The position numbers were made by a program, and so were the translations under genes. Shown here piece by piece: positions 18,155-26,966 of a stretch of 64,000 bases of DNA. The stretch is from Prevotella sp. Its GTDB lineage: Bacteria > Bacteroidota > Bacteroidia > Bacteroidales > Bacteroidaceae. The notes beneath the pieces were generated by a model, which ran no database searches, was not told the origin of the DNA, and worked only from the letters and a program-made list of their open reading frames with translations. Location: positions 35,116 through 99,115 of the forward strand of contig JAEAMQ010000048.1 of assembly GCA_016901395.1 (NCBI GenBank), in the 5' to 3' direction. The number at the start of each line of letters is the position of its first letter. The first letter of the stretch is position 1.

Positions 18155-19348
18155 ATGAAATTATCACAATTCAAATTCAAACTGCCTGAGAGTCAGGTGG
18201 CACTTTATCCCCATAGTTTTGTGCGTGAGTTCACCAACGACGACGGAACGAAGGGTTCTTTCCGTGTTACTCGTCGTGATGAGGCTCGCCTGATGGTGCT
18301 TCACCGCACCACCGGAGAGATAGAAATGTATAAAAAGGATGCAAAGGGAAAGCCCATCGAAGGTGAATTCCTGGATTTCCGCAATGTACTCGACTATTTC
18401 GGTGAGGGAGATACGTTTGTGATGAACGATACCAAGGTGTTCCCTGCACGCCTTTACGGCACGAAGGAGAAGACCGATGCCAAGATTGAAGTGTTCATCC
18501 TGCGTGAGCTCAACGAGGAAACCCATCTGTGGGACGTGCTGGTGGAGCCTGCCCGCAAGATCAGAATTGGCAACAAACTTTTCTTCGACGAGGTGGGAAC
18601 AATGGTAGCTGAGGTCTACGACAACACCACGAGCCGCGGACGATCGCTCCGTTTCCTCTACGACTGCTCCCACGAGCAGTTCAAACGCGACCTCTTTGCG
18701 CTTGGTGAGTCGCCGCTGCCCACCTATATCCTCAATGGCCGTCCCGAGGACCCGACGATGCATGGCATGCACGTACGCTCCCATGCGCTGCCCGAAGACA
18801 TGGAGGATTTCCAGTGCATCTTTGCCAAACACGAGGGTGCGGTTACAGCCCCTGCCACCGGATTGCATTTCAGCCGTGAGCTGATGAAGCGCATGGAGAT
18901 CAAGGGAATCAACTCCGCCTTTATCACGCTGCACTGTGGATTGGGCAACTTCACGCCGATAGAGGTGGAAGACCTGACCAAACACAAGATGGATTCCGAG
19001 CAGATGATGATCAGCAAGGAAGCCTGTGACCTGGTGAACAAGACCAAGCTGGCCGGACATCATGTGTGCGCCGTAGGTACAAGTGTGGTGAAAGCCACGG
19101 AGACCGCGGTGGGAACTGACGGCATGTTGAAGGAGTATGACGGGTGGACCAGCAAGTTTATCTTCCCGCCGTACGACTTCGGTCTGGCCGATACGATGAT
19201 TGCCAACTTCTATCATCCCGAGTCAACGCTCCTGATGTCGACGGCTGCTTTCGGCGGCTATGAGAACGTGATGGAGTGCTACGACCTGGCCGTGAAACAC
19301 GGATACCAGTTTGGTTGCTTCGGCGACAGCCTGCTCATCGTGGACTAA
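18155..19348 (+). CDS. queA: S-adenosylmethionine:tRNA ribosyltransferase-isomerase
   Basis: 397 residues. Recognised by GDTFVMNDTKVFPARL, the block AVTAPATGLHFS, LHCGLGNFTPI and the C-terminal FYHPESTLLMS. QueA transfers the ribosyl part of SAM to preQ1 in tRNA, giving epoxyqueuosine. It is about 40 residues longer than E. coli QueA, mainly from inserts in the N-terminal half, a form common in Bacteroidetes. It sits between truB and folK on the same strand. Confidence 0.95.
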   Translation: MKLSQFKFKLPESQVALYPHSFVREFTNDDGTKGSFRVTRRDEARLMVLHRTTGEIEMYKKDAKGKPIEGEFLDFRNVLDYFGEGDTFVMNDTKVFPARLYGTKEKTDAKIEVFILRELNEETHLWDVLVEPARKIRIGNKLFFDEVGTMVAEVYDNTTSRGRSLRFLYDCSHEQFKRDLFALGESPLPTYILNGRPEDPTMHGMHVRSHALPEDMEDFQCIFAKHEGAVTAPATGLHFSRELMKRMEIKGINSAFITLHCGLGNFTPIEVEDLTKHKMDSEQMMISKEACDLVNKTKLAGHHVCAVGTSVVKATETAVGTDGMLKEYDGWTSKFIFPPYDFGLADTMIANFYHPESTLLMSTAAFGGYENVMECYDLAVKHGYQFGCFGDSLLIVD

Positions 19349-19381
19349 CAGGCACCTTTGCTGGAAGGAGGACGTTGGAAT

Positions 19382-19834
19382 ATGCAGCATCTTGTTTACT
19401 TGGGGCTTGGCTCCAACTTAGGCAATCGCAAGACACTCATCAGGCAAGCCATCGGCTTGCTGGGTGAAAGGGTAGGAGGAGTGGTCAGACAGTCGTCGCT
19501 GTTGGAGACCGAACCGTGGGGATTTACATCTTCACATAAGTTTGTCAACGCTTGTGTGGCTTGTCAAACGGAGCACACCCCGCGCGAAGTGCTGGCCATC
19601 ACGCAGGAGATAGAGAGGGAGATGGGACGACGGGAGAAGTCGCACGACGGCATCTATCATGACCGCACCATCGATATTGACATCCTGCTCTACGACCATT
19701 TGCACCTTCAGGCCAAGGACCTTTCGATACCCCACCCGAAGATGTTTGAGCGCGATTTCGTGATGAAACCCCTGCGGGAGATATGCCCCGACCTCTCGAC
19801 CATCGAGCCGACATCCGTCAAGAATCATCCGTAA
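19382..19834 (+). CDS. folK: 2-amino-4-hydroxy-6-hydroxymethyldihydropteridine diphosphokinase
   Basis: 150 residues from the ATG at 19382, which gives the standard start MQHLVYLGLGSNLG. The signature DRTIDIDILLYD and the following SIPHPKMFERDFVMKPL complete the family pattern. HPPK activates the pterin for dihydropteroate synthesis in folate production. A TTG at 19358 is in frame but adds eight non-conserved residues. A strong terminator follows. Confidence 0.94.
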   Translation: MQHLVYLGLGSNLGNRKTLIRQAIGLLGERVGGVVRQSSLLETEPWGFTSSHKFVNACVACQTEHTPREVLAITQEIEREMGRREKSHDGIYHDRTIDIDILLYDHLHLQAKDLSIPHPKMFERDFVMKPLREICPDLSTIEPTSVKNHP

Positions 19835-19845
19835 ACCATTGATAT

Positions 19846-19882
19846 ATCCTCCTCAACCGCTATTGGTTGAGGAGGATTTTTT
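19846..19882 (+). terminator. Intrinsic terminator after folK
   Basis: A perfect 13-bp stem (ATCCTCCTCAACC with its complement), six-base loop, then six Ts. It ends the ftsX-folK run. Confidence 0.9.
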
Positions 19883-19889
19883 ATGGATG

Positions 19890-20094
19890 AAACTTCTTGA
19901 CAATCCCGATTTTGTTTGGACTGCATTTGAAAACATCGGTCATTGGGTAGCCAAAATGGCTTAAAATGAGCTGTTTTTAATTTGCTGAAAATCAGACGCT
20001 TGTAATTATTTGACAAAAGTGCCTTTGCGATTACTATCTAATCGTCTTGCGAATACTATCTAATCGTATCGCGATTACTACCTAATCCCACTGC
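19890..20094. repeat. Long repeat element ending in three 22-bp units (array B)
   Basis: The 22-bp units are at 20029, 20051 and 20073 (cores of the GATTACTATCTAATC type). The ~140 bp before them (19890-20028) align without obvious gaps to 31288-31426, at perhaps two-thirds identity, including the shared run ATTATTTGACAAAA just before the array. It lies in the 559-bp gap between converging folK and rpsO. The part from 20095 to 20299 has no recognisable feature. Confidence 0.8.
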
Positions 20095-20299
20095 GATAAA
20101 GCTCTTTTAGCATCAGAAAAGGGATTGAAATCTGGCGAAAAACAGCCAAAATGTGGTATGACGAGGGTGTTTTTCGAAGATAAATGGGGCCTGATGCGAT
20201 GAACGTCTCCCTTTTGAGCACTCGTTGAGGGATAGAATTTTATAAATGATTGGTATTAAATCTGAACAAAACCAGATAGTGCCTGCCCAAAGAATACAC

Positions 20300-20335
20300 A
20301 AAAAAGCCGCATCTTGATGATTCAAGATGCGGCTT
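20300..20335 (-). terminator. Intrinsic terminator after rpsO
   Basis: On the minus strand a perfect 14-bp stem (AAGCCGCATCTTGA and complement) with a four-base loop, running into a row of Us. It is 59 bp beyond the rpsO stop. Confidence 0.9.
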
Positions 20336-20393
20336 GTAAATGGTTTGTTGTCTGCGGGATGTTGGCCTTTCGGGCTCCCGGAGACCGTCCGTA

Positions 20394-20663
20394 TTACTTA
20401 CGGAGACCTAATGCCTTGATGATGGCACGGTAGCGCTCGATGTCGCGATCCTTCAGATAGTCGAGGAGAGCACGACGCTTACCTACGAGCTTGGTCAGTG
20501 AACGGGTGGTCACGTGGTCCTTGTGGTTTGCCTTAACGTGCTCGGTGAGGTGAGAGATGCGATAGCTGAAGAGTGCAATCTGGCTCTCTGCAGAACCTGT
20601 GTCGTTAGCGCTTTTGCCATGCTGAGCGAAGATCTCGCTTTTCTTTTCTTTGTTCAGATACAT
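20394..20663 (-). CDS. rpsO: 30S ribosomal protein S15
   Basis: 89 residues from the ATG at 20663, exactly the standard S15 length. Family blocks: DTGSAESQIALFSYRISHLTEH and a C-terminal GKRRALLDYLKDRDIERYRAII. S15 binds 16S rRNA in the small-subunit platform. A longer open frame to 20726 would add 21 unrelated residues and is rejected. Its -7 box at 20773-20780 implies a leader of about 100 nt, in which S15 commonly regulates itself in other bacteria. Confidence 0.97.
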   Translation of the reverse strand: MYLNKEKKSEIFAQHGKSANDTGSAESQIALFSYRISHLTEHVKANHKDHVTTRSLTKLVGKRRALLDYLKDRDIERYRAIIKALGLRK

Positions 20664-20772
20664 TGTTTTATTGATTAATGGTTGTTGCATCATCACATCT
20701 TTCAGTCGCCTACTGGCCTTAATCACAATCAGTTGCGACCTCAGATGCGTCGGATTTTCCGTAAATGCGATG

Positions 20773-20831
20773 CAAAGTTACTAAAAAGATTCGATATACA
20801 ACACTATTCTCCAATCTTTTTTGTAATTTTG
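20773..20831. promoter_or_regulatory. Divergent -7 boxes for rpsO and typA
   Basis: Minus strand TAACTTTG at 20780-20773 faces rpsO; plus strand TAATTTTG at 20824-20831 faces typA. Both match TAnnTTTG. Neither has a clear -33 box at the right distance. Confidence 0.6.
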
Positions 20832-20868
20832 CATGCAGTTATATTAGCATAATTTTAAGGTAAAATCA

Positions 20869-22671
20869 ATGCAGGACATTCGTAACATTGCAGTAATTGC
20901 GCATGTCGACCACGGTAAAACCACGTTGGTTGACAAAATGATGCTCGCTGGAAAACTGTTCCGTGACGGCCAGAACAACAGCGGCGAAGTATTGGACTCC
21001 AATGATTTGGAGCGCGAACGAGGGATAACCATTCTTTCCAAGAACGTGTCAATCACTTGGAAAGGCGTTAAGATAAATATTCTCGACACCCCCGGACACT
21101 CAGACTTCGGAGGCGAAGTGGAGCGTGTGCTCAACATGGCCGACGGCTGTCTGCTGCTGGTCGACGCTTTCGAAGGCCCGATGCCACAGACCCGTTTTGT
21201 GTTGCAGAAGGCGCTTCAGATAGGTTTGAAACCCATCGTTGTGGTGAACAAGGTGGACAAACCCAACTGTCGTCCGGAGCAAGTATATGAGATGGTGTTC
21301 GACCTGATGTGTGATTTGAACGCCACCGAAGACCAGCTCGATTTCCCGGTAGTATATGGTTCGGCCAAGAACGGATGGATGGGCGAGGACCCCAAGACCG
21401 CCACAGACAACATCGATTATCTGTTGGACAAGATCGTGGAGACCATTCCAGCCCCCAAGCACATTGAGGGTACTCCGCAGATGCTCATCACATCGCTCGA
21501 CTATAGCAACTACACCGGTCGTATCGCCGTGGGTAGGGTGCATCGTGGCGTATTGAAAGATGGTATGAACATCACCATCTGCCACCGCGACGGCACGTTG
21601 GAGAAGACCAAGATCAAGGAGCTTCACACCTTCGAAGGTATTGGCCACCAGCGTGTAGACCAGGTGGAGAGCGGTGACATTTGTGCCGTAATCGGACTCG
21701 AACACTTTGAGATTGGCGACACCATCGCCGATTTTGAGAATCCCGAGGCGTTGCCCCCGATTGCCGTAGACGAACCCACGATGAGTATGTTGTTTACCAT
21801 CAACGACTCTCCTTTCTTCGGAAAGGAAGGCAAATTCTGTACCTCTCGCCAGATAGGTGACCGCTTGAAGAATGAGCTGGAGAAGAATCTCGCCCTGCGT
21901 GTCAAAAACGTAGAGGATGCTACCGACAAGTGGATTGTGAGCGGTCGTGGTGTGCTGCACCTCTCGGTGCTCGTGGAAACCATGCGCCGTGAGGGCTTTG
22001 AGTTGCAGGTGGGACAGCCGCAGGTAATCTATAAGGAGATTGACGGCGTGAAGTGTGAGCCTATAGAGGAACTTGATATCAACGTGCCGCAGGACTATTC
22101 GAGCAAGATGGTCGACATGGTGACGCGCCGCAAGGGTGAGCTGACGAGTATGGACAGCGAGGGAGACCGTGTGAACATCACCTTCGACATCCCCTCGCGT
22201 GGTATCATCGGACTGCGTACCAATGTGCTTACAGCCAGTCAGGGTGAGGCTATCATGGCCCATCGCTATAAGGAATATCAGCCGTTCAAGGGCGAAATCG
22301 TGCGCCGCACCAATGGTTCGATGATTGCTCTGGAGAATGGTACGGCCTATGCTTACTCCATTGACAAGTTGCAGGATCGTGGAAAATTCTTCATTGACCC
22401 GGGCGAGGATGTCTATGGTGGTCAGGTAGTGGGCGAGCACGTCCACGACAACGACCTCGTGATCAATGTGACCAAGGCCAAACAGCTCACCAACGTGCGT
22501 GCTTCCGGCTCTGATGACAAGGCTCGCATCATCCCGAAAGTGGTGATGAGTCTGGAGGAATGTCTGGAGTACATCAAGGAAGACGAGTATGTGGAGGTGA
22601 CGCCGAAGAGCATGCGCATGCGCAAAATCGTGCTCGACCACTTAGAGCGCAAGCGTTCGAACAAGGATTAA
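20869..22671 (+). CDS. typA: Translational GTPase TypA/BipA
   Basis: 600 residues. G1 is AHVDHGKTT (11-19), G2 lies in RERGITI, G3 in [11 protein letters not shown], and G4 is NKVDKP. The C-terminal block [17 protein letters not shown] is specific to TypA/BipA rather than EF-G or LepA. It is a ribosome-associated GTPase linked to 50S assembly and stress growth. It stands alone, divergent from rpsO, with its own terminator. Confidence 0.97.
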   Translation: MQDIRNIAVIAHVDHGKTTLVDKMMLAGKLFRDGQNNSGEVLDSNDLERERGITILSKNVSITWKGVKINILDTPGHSDFGGEVERVLNMADGCLLLVDAFEGPMPQTRFVLQKALQIGLKPIVVVNKVDKPNCRPEQVYEMVFDLMCDLNATEDQLDFPVVYGSAKNGWMGEDPKTATDNIDYLLDKIVETIPAPKHIEGTPQMLITSLDYSNYTGRIAVGRVHRGVLKDGMNITICHRDGTLEKTKIKELHTFEGIGHQRVDQVESGDICAVIGLEHFEIGDTIADFENPEALPPIAVDEPTMSMLFTINDSPFFGKEGKFCTSRQIGDRLKNELEKNLALRVKNVEDATDKWIVSGRGVLHLSVLVETMRREGFELQVGQPQVIYKEIDGVKCEPIEELDINVPQDYSSKMVDMVTRRKGELTSMDSEGDRVNITFDIPSRGIIGLRTNVLTASQGEAIMAHRYKEYQPFKGEIVRRTNGSMIALENGTAYAYSIDKLQDRGKFFIDPGEDVYGGQVVGEHVHDNDLVINVTKAKQLTNVRASGSDDKARIIPKVVMSLEECLEYIKEDEYVEVTPKSMRMRKIVLDHLERKRSNKD

Positions 22672-22706
22672 TCGCTGCATCGCAGTTGTTGCGGCACTAT
22701 AATATA

Positions 22707-22746
22707 AGGAAGGATGACCTCAATTGGGGTTGTCCTTCCTTTTTTA
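22707..22746 (+). terminator. Intrinsic terminator after typA
   Basis: Stem of about 13 bp with one mismatch (AGGAAGGATGACC with GGTTGTCCTTCCT) followed by six Ts. Confidence 0.85.
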
Positions 22747-23013
22747 TGTTATCATGAAAGAGGGGAATGAATCATGCTTGGAAGATTCGATTTCAGCATG
22801 AGTACATGGTTTTTCAAGAATTGATGTGATAAAATCGATAGGAGAATGGATTTTATTCGTCAAACCCATGTGGTCTGTTCGTTTTTTATTAAATTTGTAG
22901 ACGCTTAATCTTTCCTGTTCTTTTTTCCCATGATTACCACTTTGTGACAGGGTTGTCTGGACTTGACAGGAGACGAAATCGAGTCTTAAAATCAAATCTA
23001 ACCATTATATTTA
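22747..23013. other. Upstream region of the GH31 gene, no feature seen
   Basis: This is the rest of a 342-bp gap between typA and the GH31 gene. It is A+T-rich. I found no convincing TAnnTTTG box, hairpin or open frame in it. Confidence 0.5.
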
Positions 23014-25467
23014 ATGAAACGTTCAGCATTTATCTTCCTGAGTTTATGGGCTTTGGGCATGCAGGCCCAGACCGTAACCGAGACGCCCAATGGTGTGCGG
23101 GTGGTCCCTTCGGACGGCAACACCACCACCACAGAGATTGTCTTTTATTCGCCCACCACGGTGCGGGTGATGAAGTATTCCACGGCTTTGGCCAAGGCTC
23201 CCGAGCACAAGAGCTACAGCATTATTGCCAAACCGGAGAAGCTCGGCAAGCAACTCGTCACCACACGGACGTCGGATGCTGTGAGCGTGAAGTCGGAAAA
23301 CATGAGTGTTTCGGTAGATCTCGGTTCGGGAAACGTGAGTTTCTTTTCCGAAAAAAGTGAGCATCTGATTCGGGAGACAGGCTCAAAGTCGGAGGTAATC
23401 GATGCCGGAGTGGATCAGGGGAAGTACAAAATTTCGCAGACTTGGCAACTGGACAAGGACGAAGTGATACTTGGTCTCGGTCAGGTGGGACAGCAACGGG
23501 TGAACCAGCGAGGGCAGGATATCCAAATATGGTGCACCAATGGCTACATTTCCATCCCTTATTTCTCCAGTGAGAAGGGCTACGGACTCTACTGGGACAA
23601 TGCCGGCGAGTCGCGGTTTACCGATAATGAGTCGGGCACCACGTTCCGTTCGTCGGTCGCTGAGATGGAAGACTATTACCTGATGTATAAGGACGGTACG
23701 CAGGATGGGGTGATTGCTGCTATCCGCCAGCTCACGGGGCAAGCCACAATGTTCCCGCTTTGGGCCATGGGACACTGGCAATGTCGTGAGCGTTACAAGA
23801 GTAGCGACGAGCTTTGCGATGTTTTGGACAAGTATCGCGAGCTGCAGATTCCCCTCGATGGCATCGTACAGGACTGGCAATATTGGGGTTGCGACTCCAA
23901 TTGGAATGCGATGGACTTTATGAATCCGCACTACATCAACAAGATGGGCGACCCGAAGTGGATGAGATACCTACCCAACGACGAGAACCCCAAGGCCACT
24001 TACCCCACGCCGCGCATCAAAACGCCGCAGGAAATGGTCCAATACGTGCATGATCACCATGCTCATCTCATGATTTCCATTTGGGCAAGCTTCGGCCCTT
24101 GGACCAAGCAGTATGCCGAATTGGAGAAGATTCATGCCCTCTTACCGTTCGACACGTGGCCCCGCAATCGTGGAGTGATGCCCTATGATCCCTTCAATCC
24201 CGAGGCGCGCAACATCTATTGGAAGTATCTCAGGAACCTTTACGGCATGGGATTTGATGCTTGGTGGACTGATTCCACGGAGCCAGACCACTTCGAAAAA
24301 GACGGAGACCGCGACTATATGACCTTCGACGGGTCGTTCCGAAGTGTGAAAAACGCCTATTCCATGATGACCAACCGAGGTATTTACGAGCATCAGCGGG
24401 CCACAAAGGGCAACAACAAGCGTTCCATTCAGATGACACGGAGCGGCGCTTTCGGCATCCAGCACTATGGAACATTCTCTTGGAGTGGTGACATCACGTC
24501 CAACTGGCAGACGATGAAACGCCAGATCCCGTCTGGATTGAACTATGTGGCTTGTGGCATTCCGTTCTGGAACACCGATCTCGGAGGCTTCTTCGGATGG
24601 GATTACAACAATGATCCGAAGTCGCCCGCTATGCAGGAGCTGCAGGTAAGATGGATGCAGTGGGGCGCTTTCATGCCTTTGATGCGCAACCATTGTTCCT
24701 CACCGATGGTCAGTGAGATATATAACTTTGGAAAACCCGGTGATTGGGCCTACGACGCTATGAAGGAAGCGGTGGAGCTTCGCTACCGACTCCTGCCTTA
24801 TATCTATAGCAATGCGGGTGACGTGGTGCTCCATTCGGGCAGCATGATGCGTCCGTTGCTCTTTGATTTCAGCCATGACCGCAAGGCGATGGAGGTCAAT
24901 GATGAGTATCTTTTCGGTCGAAACTTGTTGGTAAAACCGGTTACCGACCCGCTCTATACATGGAAATCGCGTGACAAGAAAGGTCACGAGATCTATCCAG
25001 ATGTGCGTAAGGCCGCTGCCCCGGTGGACGTTTATCTGCCCGCCAAGACCGATTGGTGGGATCTTTGGACCAACGAACGCCAGACGGGAGGGCAGACTAT
25101 CCAGCGGCTTGCGCCCATCGACGTCATCCCGGTGTATGTCCGTGCGGGCAGCATTCTGCCGTGGGGACCGGCCGTGCAGTATTCCAACGAGAAGCCTTGG
25201 GATAATCTTGACATCCGCGTTTACCCCGGAGCAGACGGCGATTTCACCCTTTACGAGGACGAAGGCGATAACTACAACTATGAGAAAGGACGCTATTCGC
25301 TCATTCAGTTCCATTGGGACGAGGCTTCACAGACACTCTCTGTTGCTGCCCGCAAGGGTTCTTTTGTCGGCATGTTGAAGCAAAGGGCGTTCCAGGTGAA
25401 ACTCATCGGCACCGACATGACAAAGACCATCAACTACGATGGAGCCTCAACCAAGGTGACCTTCTAA
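23014..25467 (+). CDS. Secreted glycoside hydrolase family 31 (alpha-xylosidase/alpha-glucosidase type)
   Basis: 817 residues. A signal peptide (MKRSAFIFLSLWALGMQAQ) directs it to the periplasm or surface. An N-terminal beta domain is followed by the catalytic barrel: nucleophile Asp420 in WWTDSTEPD and acid/base Asp493 in WSGDITSNW, then distal beta domains with a WDNLDIRVYPG segment. GH31 enzymes cleave alpha-linked glucose or xylose; the WWTDSTEPD context leans towards alpha-xylosidase, but specificity is not certain. No susC/susD genes are nearby, so it is not inside a visible polysaccharide utilisation locus. Confidence 0.9.
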   Translation: MKRSAFIFLSLWALGMQAQTVTETPNGVRVVPSDGNTTTTEIVFYSPTTVRVMKYSTALAKAPEHKSYSIIAKPEKLGKQLVTTRTSDAVSVKSENMSVSVDLGSGNVSFFSEKSEHLIRETGSKSEVIDAGVDQGKYKISQTWQLDKDEVILGLGQVGQQRVNQRGQDIQIWCTNGYISIPYFSSEKGYGLYWDNAGESRFTDNESGTTFRSSVAEMEDYYLMYKDGTQDGVIAAIRQLTGQATMFPLWAMGHWQCRERYKSSDELCDVLDKYRELQIPLDGIVQDWQYWGCDSNWNAMDFMNPHYINKMGDPKWMRYLPNDENPKATYPTPRIKTPQEMVQYVHDHHAHLMISIWASFGPWTKQYAELEKIHALLPFDTWPRNRGVMPYDPFNPEARNIYWKYLRNLYGMGFDAWWTDSTEPDHFEKDGDRDYMTFDGSFRSVKNAYSMMTNRGIYEHQRATKGNNKRSIQMTRSGAFGIQHYGTFSWSGDITSNWQTMKRQIPSGLNYVACGIPFWNTDLGGFFGWDYNNDPKSPAMQELQVRWMQWGAFMPLMRNHCSSPMVSEIYNFGKPGDWAYDAMKEAVELRYRLLPYIYSNAGDVVLHSGSMMRPLLFDFSHDRKAMEVNDEYLFGRNLLVKPVTDPLYTWKSRDKKGHEIYPDVRKAAAPVDVYLPAKTDWWDLWTNERQTGGQTIQRLAPIDVIPVYVRAGSILPWGPAVQYSNEKPWDNLDIRVYPGADGDFTLYEDEGDNYNYEKGRYSLIQFHWDEASQTLSVAARKGSFVGMLKQRAFQVKLIGTDMTKTINYDGASTKVTF

Positions 25468-25490
25468 CACTATCCGCTTATCATAAAACA

Positions 25491-25532
25491 GCCTACCTTC
25501 TTGAACGAAAGCAAGATGGTAGGCAGTTTTGT
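25491..25532 (+). terminator. Terminator between converging GH31 and GSCFA genes
   Basis: GCCTACC pairs with GGTAGGC, with inner pairs CTTG/CAAG, followed by a short T-rich stretch. It probably ends the GH31 transcript. Confidence 0.75.
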
Positions 25533-25569
25533 TATTAAAGGTTGATGAAATCGGATCGAAAGGTGTCGG

Positions 25570-26421
25570 CTATCGGTGCAGATATTGGCGCATCAAGGCC
25601 TCTTCCTTCTCCTGAGTCTGCTTCAGAAAAGCCTTGTACTCGTCTGAATCGGGGTTGAAAGGCCTATGATTCAAAGCCTCCTGAATGGGTTTCCACGCCC
25701 GTAGAAAGTCGTGGGTGGAGTCAGAGAAGAATGTTTCGGCCATGCGTTCATAGATGTATTCCACCGCCTGGTCAGTGGGGTGGAGCATGTCTTCCTTGTA
25801 AAACCGATAGTCGCGAAGTTCGTCATTCACAATCTCAAACGAGGGGAAGTACACCGCTTCCGATGCAATGCCATCCGGATGGGCACCAGATGCGAGTGAC
25901 TTCAGGAGTCGGTCGATGGCCAAAAGCAGTGTTGCCTTGGAAAGTTGACTGCCATGATACCCGTATTTTCGGTAGCGAATGGGACTCACGGTAAATATAA
26001 ACCTCACCTTGGGAAACCGTTGCCGTATGGTCATCATAGCCTTCTCGAGATATTCCGAGCACTCCTCGATGGTCAGTTCGTGCTCCTCAAAGAGTCGTTG
26101 CGGACGCTTCTGGCAGTTGTCTACAATCTCTCCCGTCTCCTTGAGAACATACACTCGGTTGGTGCCCAAGGTGAAAACGGCGGTGCCTTGCTCGTCTTTA
26201 GCAAAAGGCAGACGCCCTTCTTCCGTCAGTCTCTCAACGGTATGGAGGATGCTTGCGGGATTATACATCACCCCATACGGATTCACTACCGTCTGAAACC
26301 GCTCCTGTTCGAACCGCCGTCCCATGTTATCGGCAAAACAAGAACCTACGAACAGCATCCGTTCGCAAGGCTCAATCTTCCATCGGCATGGCTCAATCTC
26401 TACTCGGGTATTCCATTCCAT
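25570..26421 (-). CDS. GSCFA domain protein
   Basis: 283 residues from the ATG at 26421 (MEWNTRVEIEPC). The naming motif GSCFA follows within about 30 residues (FVGSCFADNMG), then NPYGVMYNPASI, and later SPIRYR and MLHPTDQAVEYI. The fold is believed to be related to SGNH/GDSL hydrolases: Ser of GSCFA and the late Asp-x-x-His-like element HPTD would fit a catalytic set. The substrate is unknown. The frame stays open to an ATG at 26481 next to the NUDIX stop, so a longer, coupled product is possible. Confidence 0.85.
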   Translation of the reverse strand: MEWNTRVEIEPCRWKIEPCERMLFVGSCFADNMGRRFEQERFQTVVNPYGVMYNPASILHTVERLTEEGRLPFAKDEQGTAVFTLGTNRVYVLKETGEIVDNCQKRPQRLFEEHELTIEECSEYLEKAMMTIRQRFPKVRFIFTVSPIRYRKYGYHGSQLSKATLLLAIDRLLKSLASGAHPDGIASEAVYFPSFEIVNDELRDYRFYKEDMLHPTDQAVEYIYERMAETFFSDSTHDFLRAWKPIQEALNHRPFNPDSDEYKAFLKQTQEKEEALMRQYLHR

Positions 26422-26481
26422 GTGTTCAATTTCATCTTTAATGGATCGGGAAATCATTCTCCCGACCTTCTCATTTGACAA

Positions 26482-26955
26482 TTATCGTGCATCCGAAACA
26501 TGCCCGTCTTTCTCCCTGTCCGACCGGAAGGCGGCATATAGCTTGAGTGCTGCCTCCAAAATCTCGGCGTGGTCGAAGGCCAGATGGGGCAGATTGTCGA
26601 TGCTGAACCACTGCGCTTGTCCGGCATCATCACCCGCCTTGACCTCCTCGGGATGGTCTATCACGGCGAAATAGGCTATCGTCACCACCCGCTCGCGGGG
26701 GTCACGGTCTACCTTGGAGAATGCTCCGACCTGATAAATCTGCTCCACCCGTAGTCCGGTCTCTTCCTCCAGTTCCCGTCGTGCGGTGTCTTCGGTGGTC
26801 TCGTCGATATTCATGAAGCCTCCCGGAAAAGCCCAACTTCCCTGGCAGGGATAGTTTTTCCGTTTGATAAGCAACAGTAATGTCTCGTCGTTGTGATGGG
26901 CAAACACGATGCAGTCGGCTGTAATCGCCGGATGGGGATATCGGTATGAATACAT
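26482..26955 (-). CDS. NUDIX hydrolase
   Basis: 157 residues. The NUDIX box is intact: GGFMNIDET...ARRELEEETGL fits Gx5Ex7REUxEExGU. It hydrolyses a nucleoside diphosphate linked to another group; the substrate is not evident, though the first half (LLLIKRKNYPCQGSWAFPGGF) is like ADP-ribose or mutT-type members. It lies between fkp (11 nt upstream) and the GSCFA gene, all on the minus strand, probably one operon. Confidence 0.9.
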   Translation of the reverse strand: MYSYRYPHPAITADCIVFAHHNDETLLLLIKRKNYPCQGSWAFPGGFMNIDETTEDTARRELEEETGLRVEQIYQVGAFSKVDRDPRERVVTIAYFAVIDHPEEVKAGDDAGQAQWFSIDNLPHLAFDHAEILEAALKLYAAFRSDREKDGHVSDAR

Positions 26956-26966
26956 GATAAGATGGT

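Noticed and set aside
19825..20016. Pair of similar minus-strand small open frames (with 31214-31414) that could be a small-protein family
   Set aside because: Both start at TTG, differences are spread evenly over codon positions, and they coincide with the repeat element preceding arrays B and C; treated as non-coding repeat similarity.
23014..25467. Polysaccharide utilisation locus around the GH31, GH51 or GH30-like genes
   Set aside because: No susC/susD-like genes or hybrid two-component regulators occur next to any of the three glycosidase genes in this window.
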